From CAYLZW01 sp964388085 (GTDB taxonomy: Bacteria > Myxococcota > UBA727 > CAYLZW01), in assembly GCA_964388085.1 (NCBI GenBank), contig CAYLZW010000015.1, forward strand, positions 1 through 41,805: a stretch of 41,805 nucleotides of DNA, written 5' to 3'. A model generated the notes under the pieces. That model worked only from the letters and a program-made list of their open reading frames with translations, made no database searches and was not told where the DNA came from. Made by a program: the position numbers and the translations under genes. Shown here one piece after another: positions 18,842-25,510 of this stretch (the stretch's first letter is position 1; each line of letters opens with the position of its first letter).

Positions 18842-19006
18842 TAGTGATGCTCGATGATGAGGAGTGAGCGGCGAGAGTTGAGGGGCGAGGAGCAATCTTC
18901 TCGGCCGAGATGTGATGAATGATCAGCCCACGGGAGAGGGACCTCTTGGTCGCGAGAAGACCGCCTCCGGCGGGCTTCAAGCAGGGGAGAGGCAAAGCCT
19001 CTCCCC
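18842..19006 (-). repeat. right inverted-repeat arm (gene-free 18635-19058)
   Basis: Read on the minus strand, this arm begins at 19006 with GGGGAGAGGC-TTT-GCCTCTCCCC, then the CCGCC/GGCGG hairpin to 18953, then GTCCCTCTCCCGTGGGC near 18944-18928, then TCCTCATCATCGAGCATCACTA at 18863-18842. The 54-base hairpin unit matches the left arm at 47 positions by hand alignment, and almost all differences fall in the two loops; the 22-base distal block matches at 21. The arm is more compact than the left one. It lies just 3' of the PP2C gene, as the left arm lies just 3' of the aldolase gene. The remainder of 18635-19058 has no gene I can support. Confidence 0.75.
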
Positions 19007-19058
19007 CCAACCGCCGTCGAGAGCGAACCAGCGGTCGCTCGCCGAGAGCAGACGATCG

Positions 19059-19841
19059 CTAGTCCACGACCTTGATGGCGACGCAGGTGACGTTGTCGTT
19101 GCCGCCGTTGGCGTTCGCCGCGTCGATGAGCTTGCTGCAGATGGCCTCGACGTCGTCGGCGCGCTCGGGGACGCTCAAGAGCTCGTTCACCATCTCGTTC
19201 ATGGCCGCGTCGGTGACCATGCCCGACAGCCCGTCGCTGCACAGCATGTAGATGTCGCCGGGCGCGGGCTCGAGGCGGGCGATGTCGACCTGCACCGTGT
19301 CCTTCATGCCGAGCGCGCGCACGATGACGTTCTTGTGCGGGAAGTTGTCGATCTCTTCTTGCGAGAGCTTGTGCGCCTTCAAGTAGTCGTTCAGCAGCGA
19401 GTGGTCCTCGGTGAGCTGCTCGATCTGGCCGCCGCGGAAGCGGTAGGCGCGCGAGTCACCGCAGTGTCCGACGTAGGCGCCCGTGCTGGTGAACAGCGCG
19501 CCGACGACGGTGGTGCCCATGCCGCGCTTCCTGGCGTCCGCCTGCGCGGTGTCGAAGATGCGGCGGTTGGCGAGCTTGATGGCGGCGACGAGGCGGTTCT
19601 CCTCGTACTTGAGGCCGCGCTCCTCCTTGAAGGGCCAGGTCTGCTCTTCGTCGGACGACGTGGTGCGGAAGAACTCGGCGCACGAGTGCACCGCCATGGC
19701 GCTCGCCACCTCGCCCGACGCGTGACCGCCCATGCCGTCCGCGACGACATAGAGGTTCTCGTCGGGGACCAGCAGCAGGCTGTCCTCGTTGTGGGCTCGC
19801 TTCATGCCCACGTTCGTCATGCCGGCGGCAATCAGTCTCAT
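19059..19841 (-). CDS. PP2C-family serine/threonine protein phosphatase
   Basis: A 260-residue PPM/PP2C phosphatase with the metal-binding motifs in order: KRAHNED at 14-20, VADGMGGHASGE at 33-44, GTTVVGAL, GHCGDSRAYRF, LCSDGLSGMV and GGNDNVTCVAI near the end. All Asp residues needed for the two metal ions are present, and length is typical for a stand-alone bacterial PP2C such as Stp/PrpC. It removes phosphate from Ser/Thr residues modified by Hanks kinases; two such kinases lie 3-8 kb away, though not in the same transcript. No strong Shine-Dalgarno precedes the ATG at 19841. It is divergent from the GlmU-like gene at 19950. Confidence 0.93.
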   Translation of the reverse strand: MRLIAAGMTNVGMKRAHNEDSLLLVPDENLYVVADGMGGHASGEVASAMAVHSCAEFFRTTSSDEEQTWPFKEERGLKYEENRLVAAIKLANRRIFDTAQADARKRGMGTTVVGALFTSTGAYVGHCGDSRAYRFRGGQIEQLTEDHSLLNDYLKAHKLSQEEIDNFPHKNVIVRALGMKDTVQVDIARLEPAPGDIYMLCSDGLSGMVTDAAMNEMVNELLSVPERADDVEAICSKLIDAANANGGNDNVTCVAIKVVD

Positions 19842-19949
19842 GTAGCTATAGCCCGGAAATCATTAACGAAATTGGGTCCATCACCCGTCCCCGAACCGTC
19901 CGGCAGTCTTCCAGAAAGCCGCTCATAGTGTCAAACCTCAGCGCACGAT

Positions 19950-21128
19950 GTGGCAAAGGAATCTGCCGTGATCGCGGCTCGCCTCCCGCTTGCAAGCGGG
20001 GTCGCCCTGTTTCCCTTCGACGAGCCGGCCGCGCGGCTGCCGCTGCTCGACGTCCCGCTGCGTCACTTCCAGGACCGCGAGCTGTACCGGGCGGGCCTCG
20101 AGAAGGCCGTGGACGTGCGCGCGGGTGAGCCTTTGCCCAAGGGGACGCGCGTGCTGTTCAGCGCCGACGCGGTCTTCACGGCGGACACGATCACCGCCCT
20201 CCTCGACGAAGCGGCAGGAGGGGCGGGCGTCCGGCGCGCGGCCGTGCAGCGAGGCACCCCGCTGTTCGACTTCGCGCAGCCCTTCACGCCCGCGAGCCGC
20301 GACGACACCGACCTCGCCTGCCCGCTGTGGGCCGGAGCGCTCGACGACGTCGTAGCCGACGAGGAAGCGAGCGCGCTCAGGGACGCGCCGCTGGCCGTCA
20401 TCTGTGACGAGGACGCGAGCTATGATCACAACGTCGCCCCGGCGGGCCCGGCGCCGCACCTCCTGCGGGTGCCGAAGTGCCGGCGCATCGCCGGCCGCCT
20501 CGCTCACTGGTTGCATCTGCTGAACCTGAACCACGCCGTCCTCGTGCACGAGCGGGAGCGCGCGGGAGCTACCGGCGGCAGGAACGTCCTCGAGGGAGAC
20601 GCGCGCAGCCGCTCGCTGCACCCGAGCGCCCTCGTCGAGGACAGCCTGCTCGCGCCCGGCGTCGTCATCGAGCACGGCGCCACGGTGCTGCGCAGCTTCC
20701 TCGGCGAGGGGGTGCGCGTCGCCGACCACGCGGTGCTCGCGGACTGCGTCATCGGCCCCGGCTGTCACACGCTCGTCGACACGCACATGCGCCGCGTCGT
20801 CGCCCTCGGTGGCTCTACGCTCTCGAACCTCGGCACCGAAGACCTGCTGCTCGGCCGCGAGGTCTTCATCACCACGGGCGTGGCCTTCTTCGGCGCCGAG
20901 CCGGGCACGAACGTCGTCGTGGAAGGCAGCGACACGCGGCGTCCGGTCCTCGGGGGCTGCGTCGGCAACCGCGTCACGCTCGGCGCCCGCTCGCTGTTCG
21001 CGGCGGGGATGGCGGTGCCGTCGGGGGCGGTCATCGTCGGGCGGCCGGACGAGGCGCTGCAGAAGCTCGACGAGAGAGGGCTCGCGCGGGCGTCGGCTCA
21101 GCTCGGGGACCCTGCGCGGGACGCCTGA
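19950..21128 (+). CDS. GlmU-like protein with left-handed beta-helix domain
   Basis: A 392-residue protein. The N-terminal half (ASGVALFPFDEPAARLPLLDVPLRHFQDREL) looks like a degenerate nucleotidyltransferase of the GlmU-like type but lacks the Gly-rich LAAGxGTRM signature. From about residue 220 hexapeptide-repeat character is clear (LLAPGVVIEHGATVLRSFLGEGVRVADHAVLADCVIGPGC; VTLGARSLFAAGMAVPSGAVIVG), a left-handed beta-helix as in acyltransferases. It might be a sugar-nucleotide enzyme or an inactive scaffold. The GTG start at 19950 gives a sensible N-terminus, without a strong ribosome site. Its last 31 bases overlap the convergent deacetylase gene. Confidence 0.65.
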   Translation: MAKESAVIAARLPLASGVALFPFDEPAARLPLLDVPLRHFQDRELYRAGLEKAVDVRAGEPLPKGTRVLFSADAVFTADTITALLDEAAGGAGVRRAAVQRGTPLFDFAQPFTPASRDDTDLACPLWAGALDDVVADEEASALRDAPLAVICDEDASYDHNVAPAGPAPHLLRVPKCRRIAGRLAHWLHLLNLNHAVLVHERERAGATGGRNVLEGDARSRSLHPSALVEDSLLAPGVVIEHGATVLRSFLGEGVRVADHAVLADCVIGPGCHTLVDTHMRRVVALGGSTLSNLGTEDLLLGREVFITTGVAFFGAEPGTNVVVEGSDTRRPVLGGCVGNRVTLGARSLFAAGMAVPSGAVIVGRPDEALQKLDERGLARASAQLGDPARDA

Positions 21129-22063
21129 GCTCGCGCGGCCAGCTCGACGAGCGGCAGCACCTCCCGCCGCTCCACGACGAGCGCCATGGCCTTCTCGAGC
21201 CGCCGCAGCTTGTCCGCCAGAGGCACCCTGAGGTCCGGCTGCGCGCGCACGAGCTCGGGCTCTGTGCCGTCCTCGTCCGACAGGAAGTCGATCGCGTGCA
21301 GCTCGAGGACGGCGGGCACGTCGTCGCGCGAGAGCGCCGCGCGCGTCAGGGCCTCGCCGACGAGATCGTTCGCGAGCGCGAGCGTGGTGCCGAGCCAGGG
21401 CAGGCGGGCGGCGGTGCCCATGGGCAGCTCGACGAAGCGGCGGGATCGCTCGCCGTCCTTTGCCGGACGGAAGCGGGCGCCGACGGCCGGCACGAAGGGC
21501 GCTCGCGGGGACGCGAACTCGCGCACGTCGCCGACGAGGGAGCGCGAGCTGCGCCGGCGGGCTCTGTACAGGCCGATGGCGAGGGCGCGGGCGGCGAAGT
21601 AGGCCGGCGTCGGGAAGAAGCTCGAGTCGTAGGCGTAGCCGCGCTCGTCGAGGGCGTCCATGAGCGCCTCGCTCTGGTTGTAGCCGGGGGCGCGGAAGCC
21701 CGCGGGCCTCTTGCCGCTGACGCGCTCGATGACGTCGTCGGCGGCCTCGAGATCGAGCGCGATGCGTACGGCGGGCAGGCGGCTCAGCCGGTAGTCGTGC
21801 TCGTAGCTGTGGCTCGCGATCTCGTGCCCCGCGCGCGCGGCGTCACGGATGGCCTTGGCGTGCGCGGGCGTCTTCAGATCGCGTCCGACGACGAAGAGCG
21901 TGCCTTTTTTGCCGAGCGCGTCGAGCAGCGCGAGGAAGCGCGGCAGGGCGCGCGTGAAGATGGGGTCCTCCTCGTCATCGCGCGGAGGCAGGCCGTGGAT
22001 GTCGCGGTAACAGCGCAGGGCGTCGACGTCGATGGTGAGCGCGCCGGTCGAGTGGATGCTCAT
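21098..22063 (-). CDS. polysaccharide deacetylase-family protein (NodB fold)
   Basis: A 321-residue protein without a signal peptide. TIDVDAL at 10-16 carries the catalytic Asp pair, HEIASHSYEHD the metal-binding His residues, RAPGYN the conserved RxPY-like motif, and LELHAIDFL the late His. This is the NodB/carbohydrate esterase 4 fold, removing N- or O-acyl groups from sugars. The absence of a signal peptide suggests a cytoplasmic or lipid-linked substrate. It follows the undecaprenol/diacylglycerol kinase gene by 10 bases on the same strand, which brings ArnD-like deacylation of an undecaprenyl-linked sugar to mind (inference). It overlaps the convergent GlmU-like gene by 31 bases. Confidence 0.88.
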   Translation of the reverse strand: MSIHSTGALTIDVDALRCYRDIHGLPPRDDEEDPIFTRALPRFLALLDALGKKGTLFVVGRDLKTPAHAKAIRDAARAGHEIASHSYEHDYRLSRLPAVRIALDLEAADDVIERVSGKRPAGFRAPGYNQSEALMDALDERGYAYDSSFFPTPAYFAARALAIGLYRARRRSSRSLVGDVREFASPRAPFVPAVGARFRPAKDGERSRRFVELPMGTAARLPWLGTTLALANDLVGEALTRAALSRDDVPAVLELHAIDFLSDEDGTEPELVRAQPDLRVPLADKLRRLEKAMALVVERREVLPLVELAARAQASRAGSPS

Positions 22064-22073
22064 GAGGGGCAGC

Positions 22074-22817
22074 TCACGCGCGCACCGGGCTCGGCGGCGC
22101 CCCGCGACCGGTGCGGCTCGGGAAGGAGTGGCGCGCGAAGGCGGACAGCAGCACGAGCACGACGGCGACGGCCGAGTAGATCGGATCCTTCGAGTGCTGC
22201 ACGAGCGGGAACAAGAGCGCGCCGGCGACGGCGACGCGCAGGATCGCGAGCGCCCCGCGGCGCACGAGGAACAGGCCGGCGGCCTCGATGACGACGAGCG
22301 GCACGCCGAAGCGCACCGAGCGCCAGACGGCGTCGAGGTTGGCGGTGACGAGGTCCCAGCGCTGCACCAGGATCTCCGCGAGGATCAGCACGGTCGCCGC
22401 GGCCAGCACGAGCACACCCGCGGCGGCGGCGTCTTTCGTGAGCATGGCGAGGCGGTGGTACTCGCCGATGTAGAGGTCCACGAGGGCCTCGAGGCCGGTG
22501 TTCAGGATCTCGGCGAAGAACACCACGGAGACGGCGAACAGGAGCGCCACCCTCGTCGACAGATCGAGCGGCAGCGCCATGCCGACGATCATCACCATGA
22601 GCGCGCTCAGGACATGCAGCTTCATGTTCCGCTGGCTGGCCACGCAGCGCGCGACGCCGGCGAACGCCGCCTTGAAGCTGAGGGCGACGCTGCCCTTGGG
22701 CGTCTCGAGGAACAGGCGCGCGGTCTCCTCGCCGGCCTCGAGCGGCGCACAGGCCGCCTTCGCGCCGGGCAGCTCACCCGGTATCACGTCGTCGCTGAGG
22801 CGCCCGCTGACGCTCAT
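22074..22817 (-). CDS. undecaprenol/diacylglycerol kinase with extra C-terminal membrane helices
   Basis: A 247-residue membrane protein. SFKAAFAGVARCVASQRNMKLH and FFAEILNTGLEALVD (the ExxNTxxExxVD motif), followed by TKDAAAAGVL, are the signature of the small DgkA/undecaprenol kinase family, which phosphorylates diacylglycerol or undecaprenol with ATP in the inner membrane. Usual length is about 120-135; here a 50-residue N-terminal extension and about 90 further residues with two to three hydrophobic helices are present. The extra helices lack the PAP2 phosphatase motif seen in some fused homologues. The start ATG 22817 overlaps the stop of the upstream Cys-rich protein (ATGA). Place in a lipid-carrier recycling unit with the deacetylase is likely. 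Confidence 0.88.
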   Translation of the reverse strand: MSVSGRLSDDVIPGELPGAKAACAPLEAGEETARLFLETPKGSVALSFKAAFAGVARCVASQRNMKLHVLSALMVMIVGMALPLDLSTRVALLFAVSVVFFAEILNTGLEALVDLYIGEYHRLAMLTKDAAAAGVLVLAAATVLILAEILVQRWDLVTANLDAVWRSVRFGVPLVVIEAAGLFLVRRGALAILRVAVAGALLFPLVQHSKDPIYSAVAVVLVLLSAFARHSFPSRTGRGAPPSPVRA

Positions 22818-23407
22818 CGCGGCTCGCGCCTCCGCCGCAGCAGCCGTAGGCCGAAGATCAGCGGCAGGAAGGAGAGGAGCGGGATGCCTTCGCAGCCGCC
22901 GAGGCCCAGGCAGCTCGCGGCCGCGGGCGGCTCGTCGGTGCTGCCGGGCTCCTCCGGGAACGCGGGCGTCCCGGGCGCGAATCTGCGACAGCTGTTCGCC
23001 TCGCCGGGGTCGCCGCACACGTCGTCAACGCAGCAGCGCGTCGCGTCGCCTGCGCCGTCACAGCGGGAGAGCCCCTCGGCGTAGCCGGGATCGCAGTCGG
23101 CGCCCGCGGGCAGCACGCAGTCGAACCCCCACTCGTCGGACAGCAGGCCGCAGGTAGCGCCTGTCTCGGTGCAGTCGAGCGCGACCGGCTCGCCGTCGTC
23201 ACAGAAGCGGAGCAGCTCACCGTCGCACGTCGGCGTGCAGTCCCCGCTGAAGCCGGCGTCGTCGTCCGGCCTGACGCCGCCGTCGTCCTCTACCCCGTCT
23301 CCGCCGTCGAGCGCGCCCCCGTCAGGCTGGCCGCCGTCTTGCGCCAGGGCCGGCACGCAGAGCAGCGCGAAGAGAGCGACGACGACGACGTGAGCACGAA
23401 CAACCAT
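22814..23407 (-). CDS. Cys-rich secreted protein with MYXO-CTERM-like tail (1)
   Basis: A 197-residue protein with a Sec signal (MVVRAHVVVVALFALLCVPALAQ) and start set by AGAGG before the ATG at 23407. The mature part begins with an acidic DGG-rich linker and then about 16 Cys in patterns such as CTPTCDGELLRFCDDG and RCCVDDVCGDPG. The C-terminus has CLGLGGCEGIP, a hydrophobic helix (LLSFLPLIFGLRLL) and RRRREPR: the Cys-helix-Arg organisation of MYXO-CTERM surface-sorting tails. It is therefore probably surface-anchored after cleavage. Its stop overlaps the undecaprenol kinase start. It belongs to a run of three similar minus-strand genes; ligand unknown. Confidence 0.75.
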   Translation of the reverse strand: MVVRAHVVVVALFALLCVPALAQDGGQPDGGALDGGDGVEDDGGVRPDDDAGFSGDCTPTCDGELLRFCDDGEPVALDCTETGATCGLLSDEWGFDCVLPAGADCDPGYAEGLSRCDGAGDATRCCVDDVCGDPGEANSCRRFAPGTPAFPEEPGSTDEPPAAASCLGLGGCEGIPLLSFLPLIFGLRLLRRRREPR

Positions 23408-23500
23408 GGGCGGACCTCTGCCGAGAAGCGGGCGAAGCTCGGGCTTCCGGCCGCTGGCCGCAAGCGGTCTCTCGCTGCAACGACTGCGAGCCGAGAGCAC

Positions 23501-23530
23501 AAAAGGAAGGGGCCCCCTGACGGGAGCCCC
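23501..23530 (-). terminator. probable intrinsic terminator of the Cys-rich gene at 23554-24375
   Basis: On the minus strand GGGGCTCCC (23530-23522), loop GTCA, GGGGGCCCC (23517-23509) form a 9-base-pair stem with one G-T pair, followed by TTCCTTTT (23508-23501). It lies about 24 bases past the TAA stop of the upstream Cys-rich gene and before the next start at 23407, so it should separate the two transcripts. Confidence 0.7.
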
Positions 23531-23553
23531 ATGTCCTCGCGTCAGCGCGGGGC

Positions 23554-24375
23554 TTACTGACGGCGGCGGCGGATGGCCAACACGCCGAAGAGCAGGCCCA
23601 GGAGGCCGAGGCTCGGGGGGATGGCGCCGTCATAGGCCGCGTTGCCGAGGCAGCCACCGCTCGGGGGCGGCTCCTCGTCGTCACCGCCGCGGCGCGGGTT
23701 CTCGCCCTCGCCCTCGCCTTCGCCTTCGCCTTCGCCCTCGCCCTCGCCTTCGTTGCCGCTGCCGGTGCAGACATCGTTGACGCAGGAGGAGCCGGCGCCG
23801 CAAACGAGGAAGCTGTCGGGAGCCGAGCTGCAGTCGCCGCCGTCGGCGATGACGCATACGCCCTGGGCTCCGTCGCACGTACCGCCGGCGGCGTCACACG
23901 GGAAGAGCAGGCACTGGCCGTTGTACCCCGAGTCGAGCGCGAGCTTCTGACCGACGCAGGAACCGAACTGCGCCTCGCCACATGGGGCGTCGAGCCCGAG
24001 GCAGGTCGCCGTCGAGAGGTCGCACGCGTCGGAGGTCCCGGCCGTCGTCGCGCCGCAAGCGAAGGTCAGCAGGCCGCCGCCGTTTGGCAAACTGAAGGCA
24101 CAGGCGTCACCCTCGGGAAAGGTGCACCAGGAGCCGAAGTCTGCGAAGACCTCGCAGGTGCCGGTCTGGAACTCTGTCTCCGTGACCTGGAAGTTGGCGC
24201 ACTCGACGCGCTGCAGCTCGCCTTCCTGGCACCAGATGGCGTCGGTGCCGTCGCATTCGCCCTGGGCGGTAACGTCTCCGCACGGCTCTGGGCCGGGGCC
24301 GCCGTCGGTCTGGGCCTGGGCGACAGCGGGTACGAGCAGCGCGGTCAAGGACGCGAAGAGAAGAGCTTTCTTCAT
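23554..24375 (-). CDS. Cys-rich secreted protein with MYXO-CTERM tail (2)
   Basis: A 273-residue protein: signal peptide MKKALLFASLTALLVPAVAQA with a good GAGGAAA ribosome site before ATG 24375. The mature protein has about 17 Cys in units such as CGDVTAQGECDGTDAIWC, similar to its neighbours, then CVNDVCTGSGNEG and an (EG)n tract encoded by a tandem hexanucleotide repeat. The tail GGCLGNAAYDGAIPPSLG, a helix LLGLLFGVLAI and RRRRQ is a MYXO-CTERM-type signal, expected to be processed by a rhombosortase/myxosortase-type enzyme for surface display. An intrinsic terminator follows the gene. Similar to the third protein upstream at the level of motif GxCDGxxxxWCxxG(E), so the set arose by duplication. 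Function unknown. Confidence 0.78.
   Translation of the reverse strand: MKKALLFASLTALLVPAVAQAQTDGGPGPEPCGDVTAQGECDGTDAIWCQEGELQRVECANFQVTETEFQTGTCEVFADFGSWCTFPEGDACAFSLPNGGGLLTFACGATTAGTSDACDLSTATCLGLDAPCGEAQFGSCVGQKLALDSGYNGQCLLFPCDAAGGTCDGAQGVCVIADGGDCSSAPDSFLVCGAGSSCVNDVCTGSGNEGEGEGEGEGEGEGEGENPRRGGDDEEPPPSGGCLGNAAYDGAIPPSLGLLGLLFGVLAIRRRRQ
23701..23752 (-). repeat. hexanucleotide tandem repeat encoding Glu-Gly linker
   Basis: About eight and a half consecutive six-base units, (C/T)TCGCC on the plus strand (GGCGA(G/A) on the coding strand), encode the Glu-Gly run of the Cys-rich secreted protein just before its surface-sorting tail. Only the Glu codon varies. Length variation here would change spacer length without a frameshift. 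Confidence 0.85.
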
Positions 24376-24492
24376 GGGTTTCCTCGAAGGTGCCTGCTCC
24401 CGATCCGTCCCACCGGAGAGCGAAGCGACAGGTTCACGCAGGCAGGACGTCTGCCTACATCGGAACACTTGTACCACTTGCACCAGGGAGCG

Positions 24493-25311
24493 CTACCCGG
24501 TCTGTACGTCCCGGTATCGGACGTTTGACCGCTTGTTCCCCGTCGTCCCCACGAGCGCCACGACGCTCAGCAGCGCGAGCCAGCCGAACGTCGCGGACGA
24601 CCCGGAGGCGCGCTGCGCCGAGCAGCTCGCGGGCGGAGGGGGCACGTCATCGTCGGGGGGCTCGACGGGGGTGCTGGGTTCCGCCTCGGACAGGCAGGAG
24701 CCGAGGCCGCCGCTGGCGCCGACGCACGAGAGCCCCTCGGCACAAAGCAGCGCCGCGCCGCAGCGACCGCCTTCGCCGACGCCGGTGCACGCGCCCGCCG
24801 CGCAGGTGCCTCCGTGCGCGGCGCAGTCCACGACGAGCGGCTGGCCGAAGCCGGCGCACGCGAGCCGCAGCCGGTCGCCCTCACACGCGGGCGTGTCGTC
24901 GCTGCAGGCCGCGCCCGACACGCACCCTTGGTCGACGTCACAGGCGGCGCCGACCTCGACGACGCCCGACGAGAGGCACGCGAGCTGGACCACGCCGTCG
25001 TCGCCGGGCAGGGCGCAGGGAGCTCCCGCGGGGACACCGCAGGCAGCGACGCCGGCGCTCACGACGCAGCTGCCGCTCAGGTCCTCGTCGTCGAGCGTGA
25101 GGGCGGCGCAGTCGACCGCGGTCACGCCCGCGTCCACGTCGGCGCCGCCGGCGTTGGGCTCGTCGCACCAGGCGAGGACGCTGCCGTAACAGGCGCCCTC
25201 GTCGGTGAGGTCCGCGCCGCAGCGCGCGGGGACGGGGCCGCCGTCGGTTCCCTGGGCGAAAGCCGCCGTGGATGCGAAGATGGCGACCGTGACGAGCGCG
25301 CAGCGAAGCAT
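24493..25311 (-). CDS. Cys-rich secreted protein with atypical membrane tail (3)
   Basis: A 272-residue protein with signal peptide MLRCALVTVAIFASTAAFAQ and ATG at 25311. Its N-terminal mature segment (CGADLTDEGACYGSVLAWC) is homologous in layout to that of the protein at 23554-24375. About 19 Cys follow, in patterns such as CDVDQGCVSGAACSDDTPAC and CAAHGGTCAAGACTGVGEGGRC, then a Pro/Asp linker. The tail has SCSAQRASGSSATFG, a helix WLALLSVVALVG and only scattered basic residues (NKRSNVR), so it departs from the standard MYXO-CTERM Arg cluster. It may still be sorted, or remain membrane-anchored. Probably a duplicate within the trio. Nothing in it suggests catalysis. Confidence 0.75.
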   Translation of the reverse strand: MLRCALVTVAIFASTAAFAQGTDGGPVPARCGADLTDEGACYGSVLAWCDEPNAGGADVDAGVTAVDCAALTLDDEDLSGSCVVSAGVAACGVPAGAPCALPGDDGVVQLACLSSGVVEVGAACDVDQGCVSGAACSDDTPACEGDRLRLACAGFGQPLVVDCAAHGGTCAAGACTGVGEGGRCGAALLCAEGLSCVGASGGLGSCLSEAEPSTPVEPPDDDVPPPPASCSAQRASGSSATFGWLALLSVVALVGTTGNKRSNVRYRDVQTG

Positions 25312-25510
25312 GGAGCCGACGATACCCGCCGCCCGGGAGCTTGCGCACCCACAGCCGCCGGCGAAGGCGCACACCGCAGTGCTGCGAACTGCAGATCGCA
25401 AGCCGCGCGCGGCCACGGTTCTTCGTCGCGGGGGGTCACTCCAAGCTGCTGATTTTCCGCGGGTATCTTGGTCGTGGCGGGTGGCACGAGCAGTGCTGAG
25501 CACAGCGGCG

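Noticed and set aside
19842..19860. Leaderless transcription of the PP2C gene from a TATAGC box
   Set aside because: The box ends only three bases before ATG, too close for a start at the ATG.
23701..23752. CRISPR-like array
   Set aside because: Units are six bases without spacers and lie inside a coding sequence.
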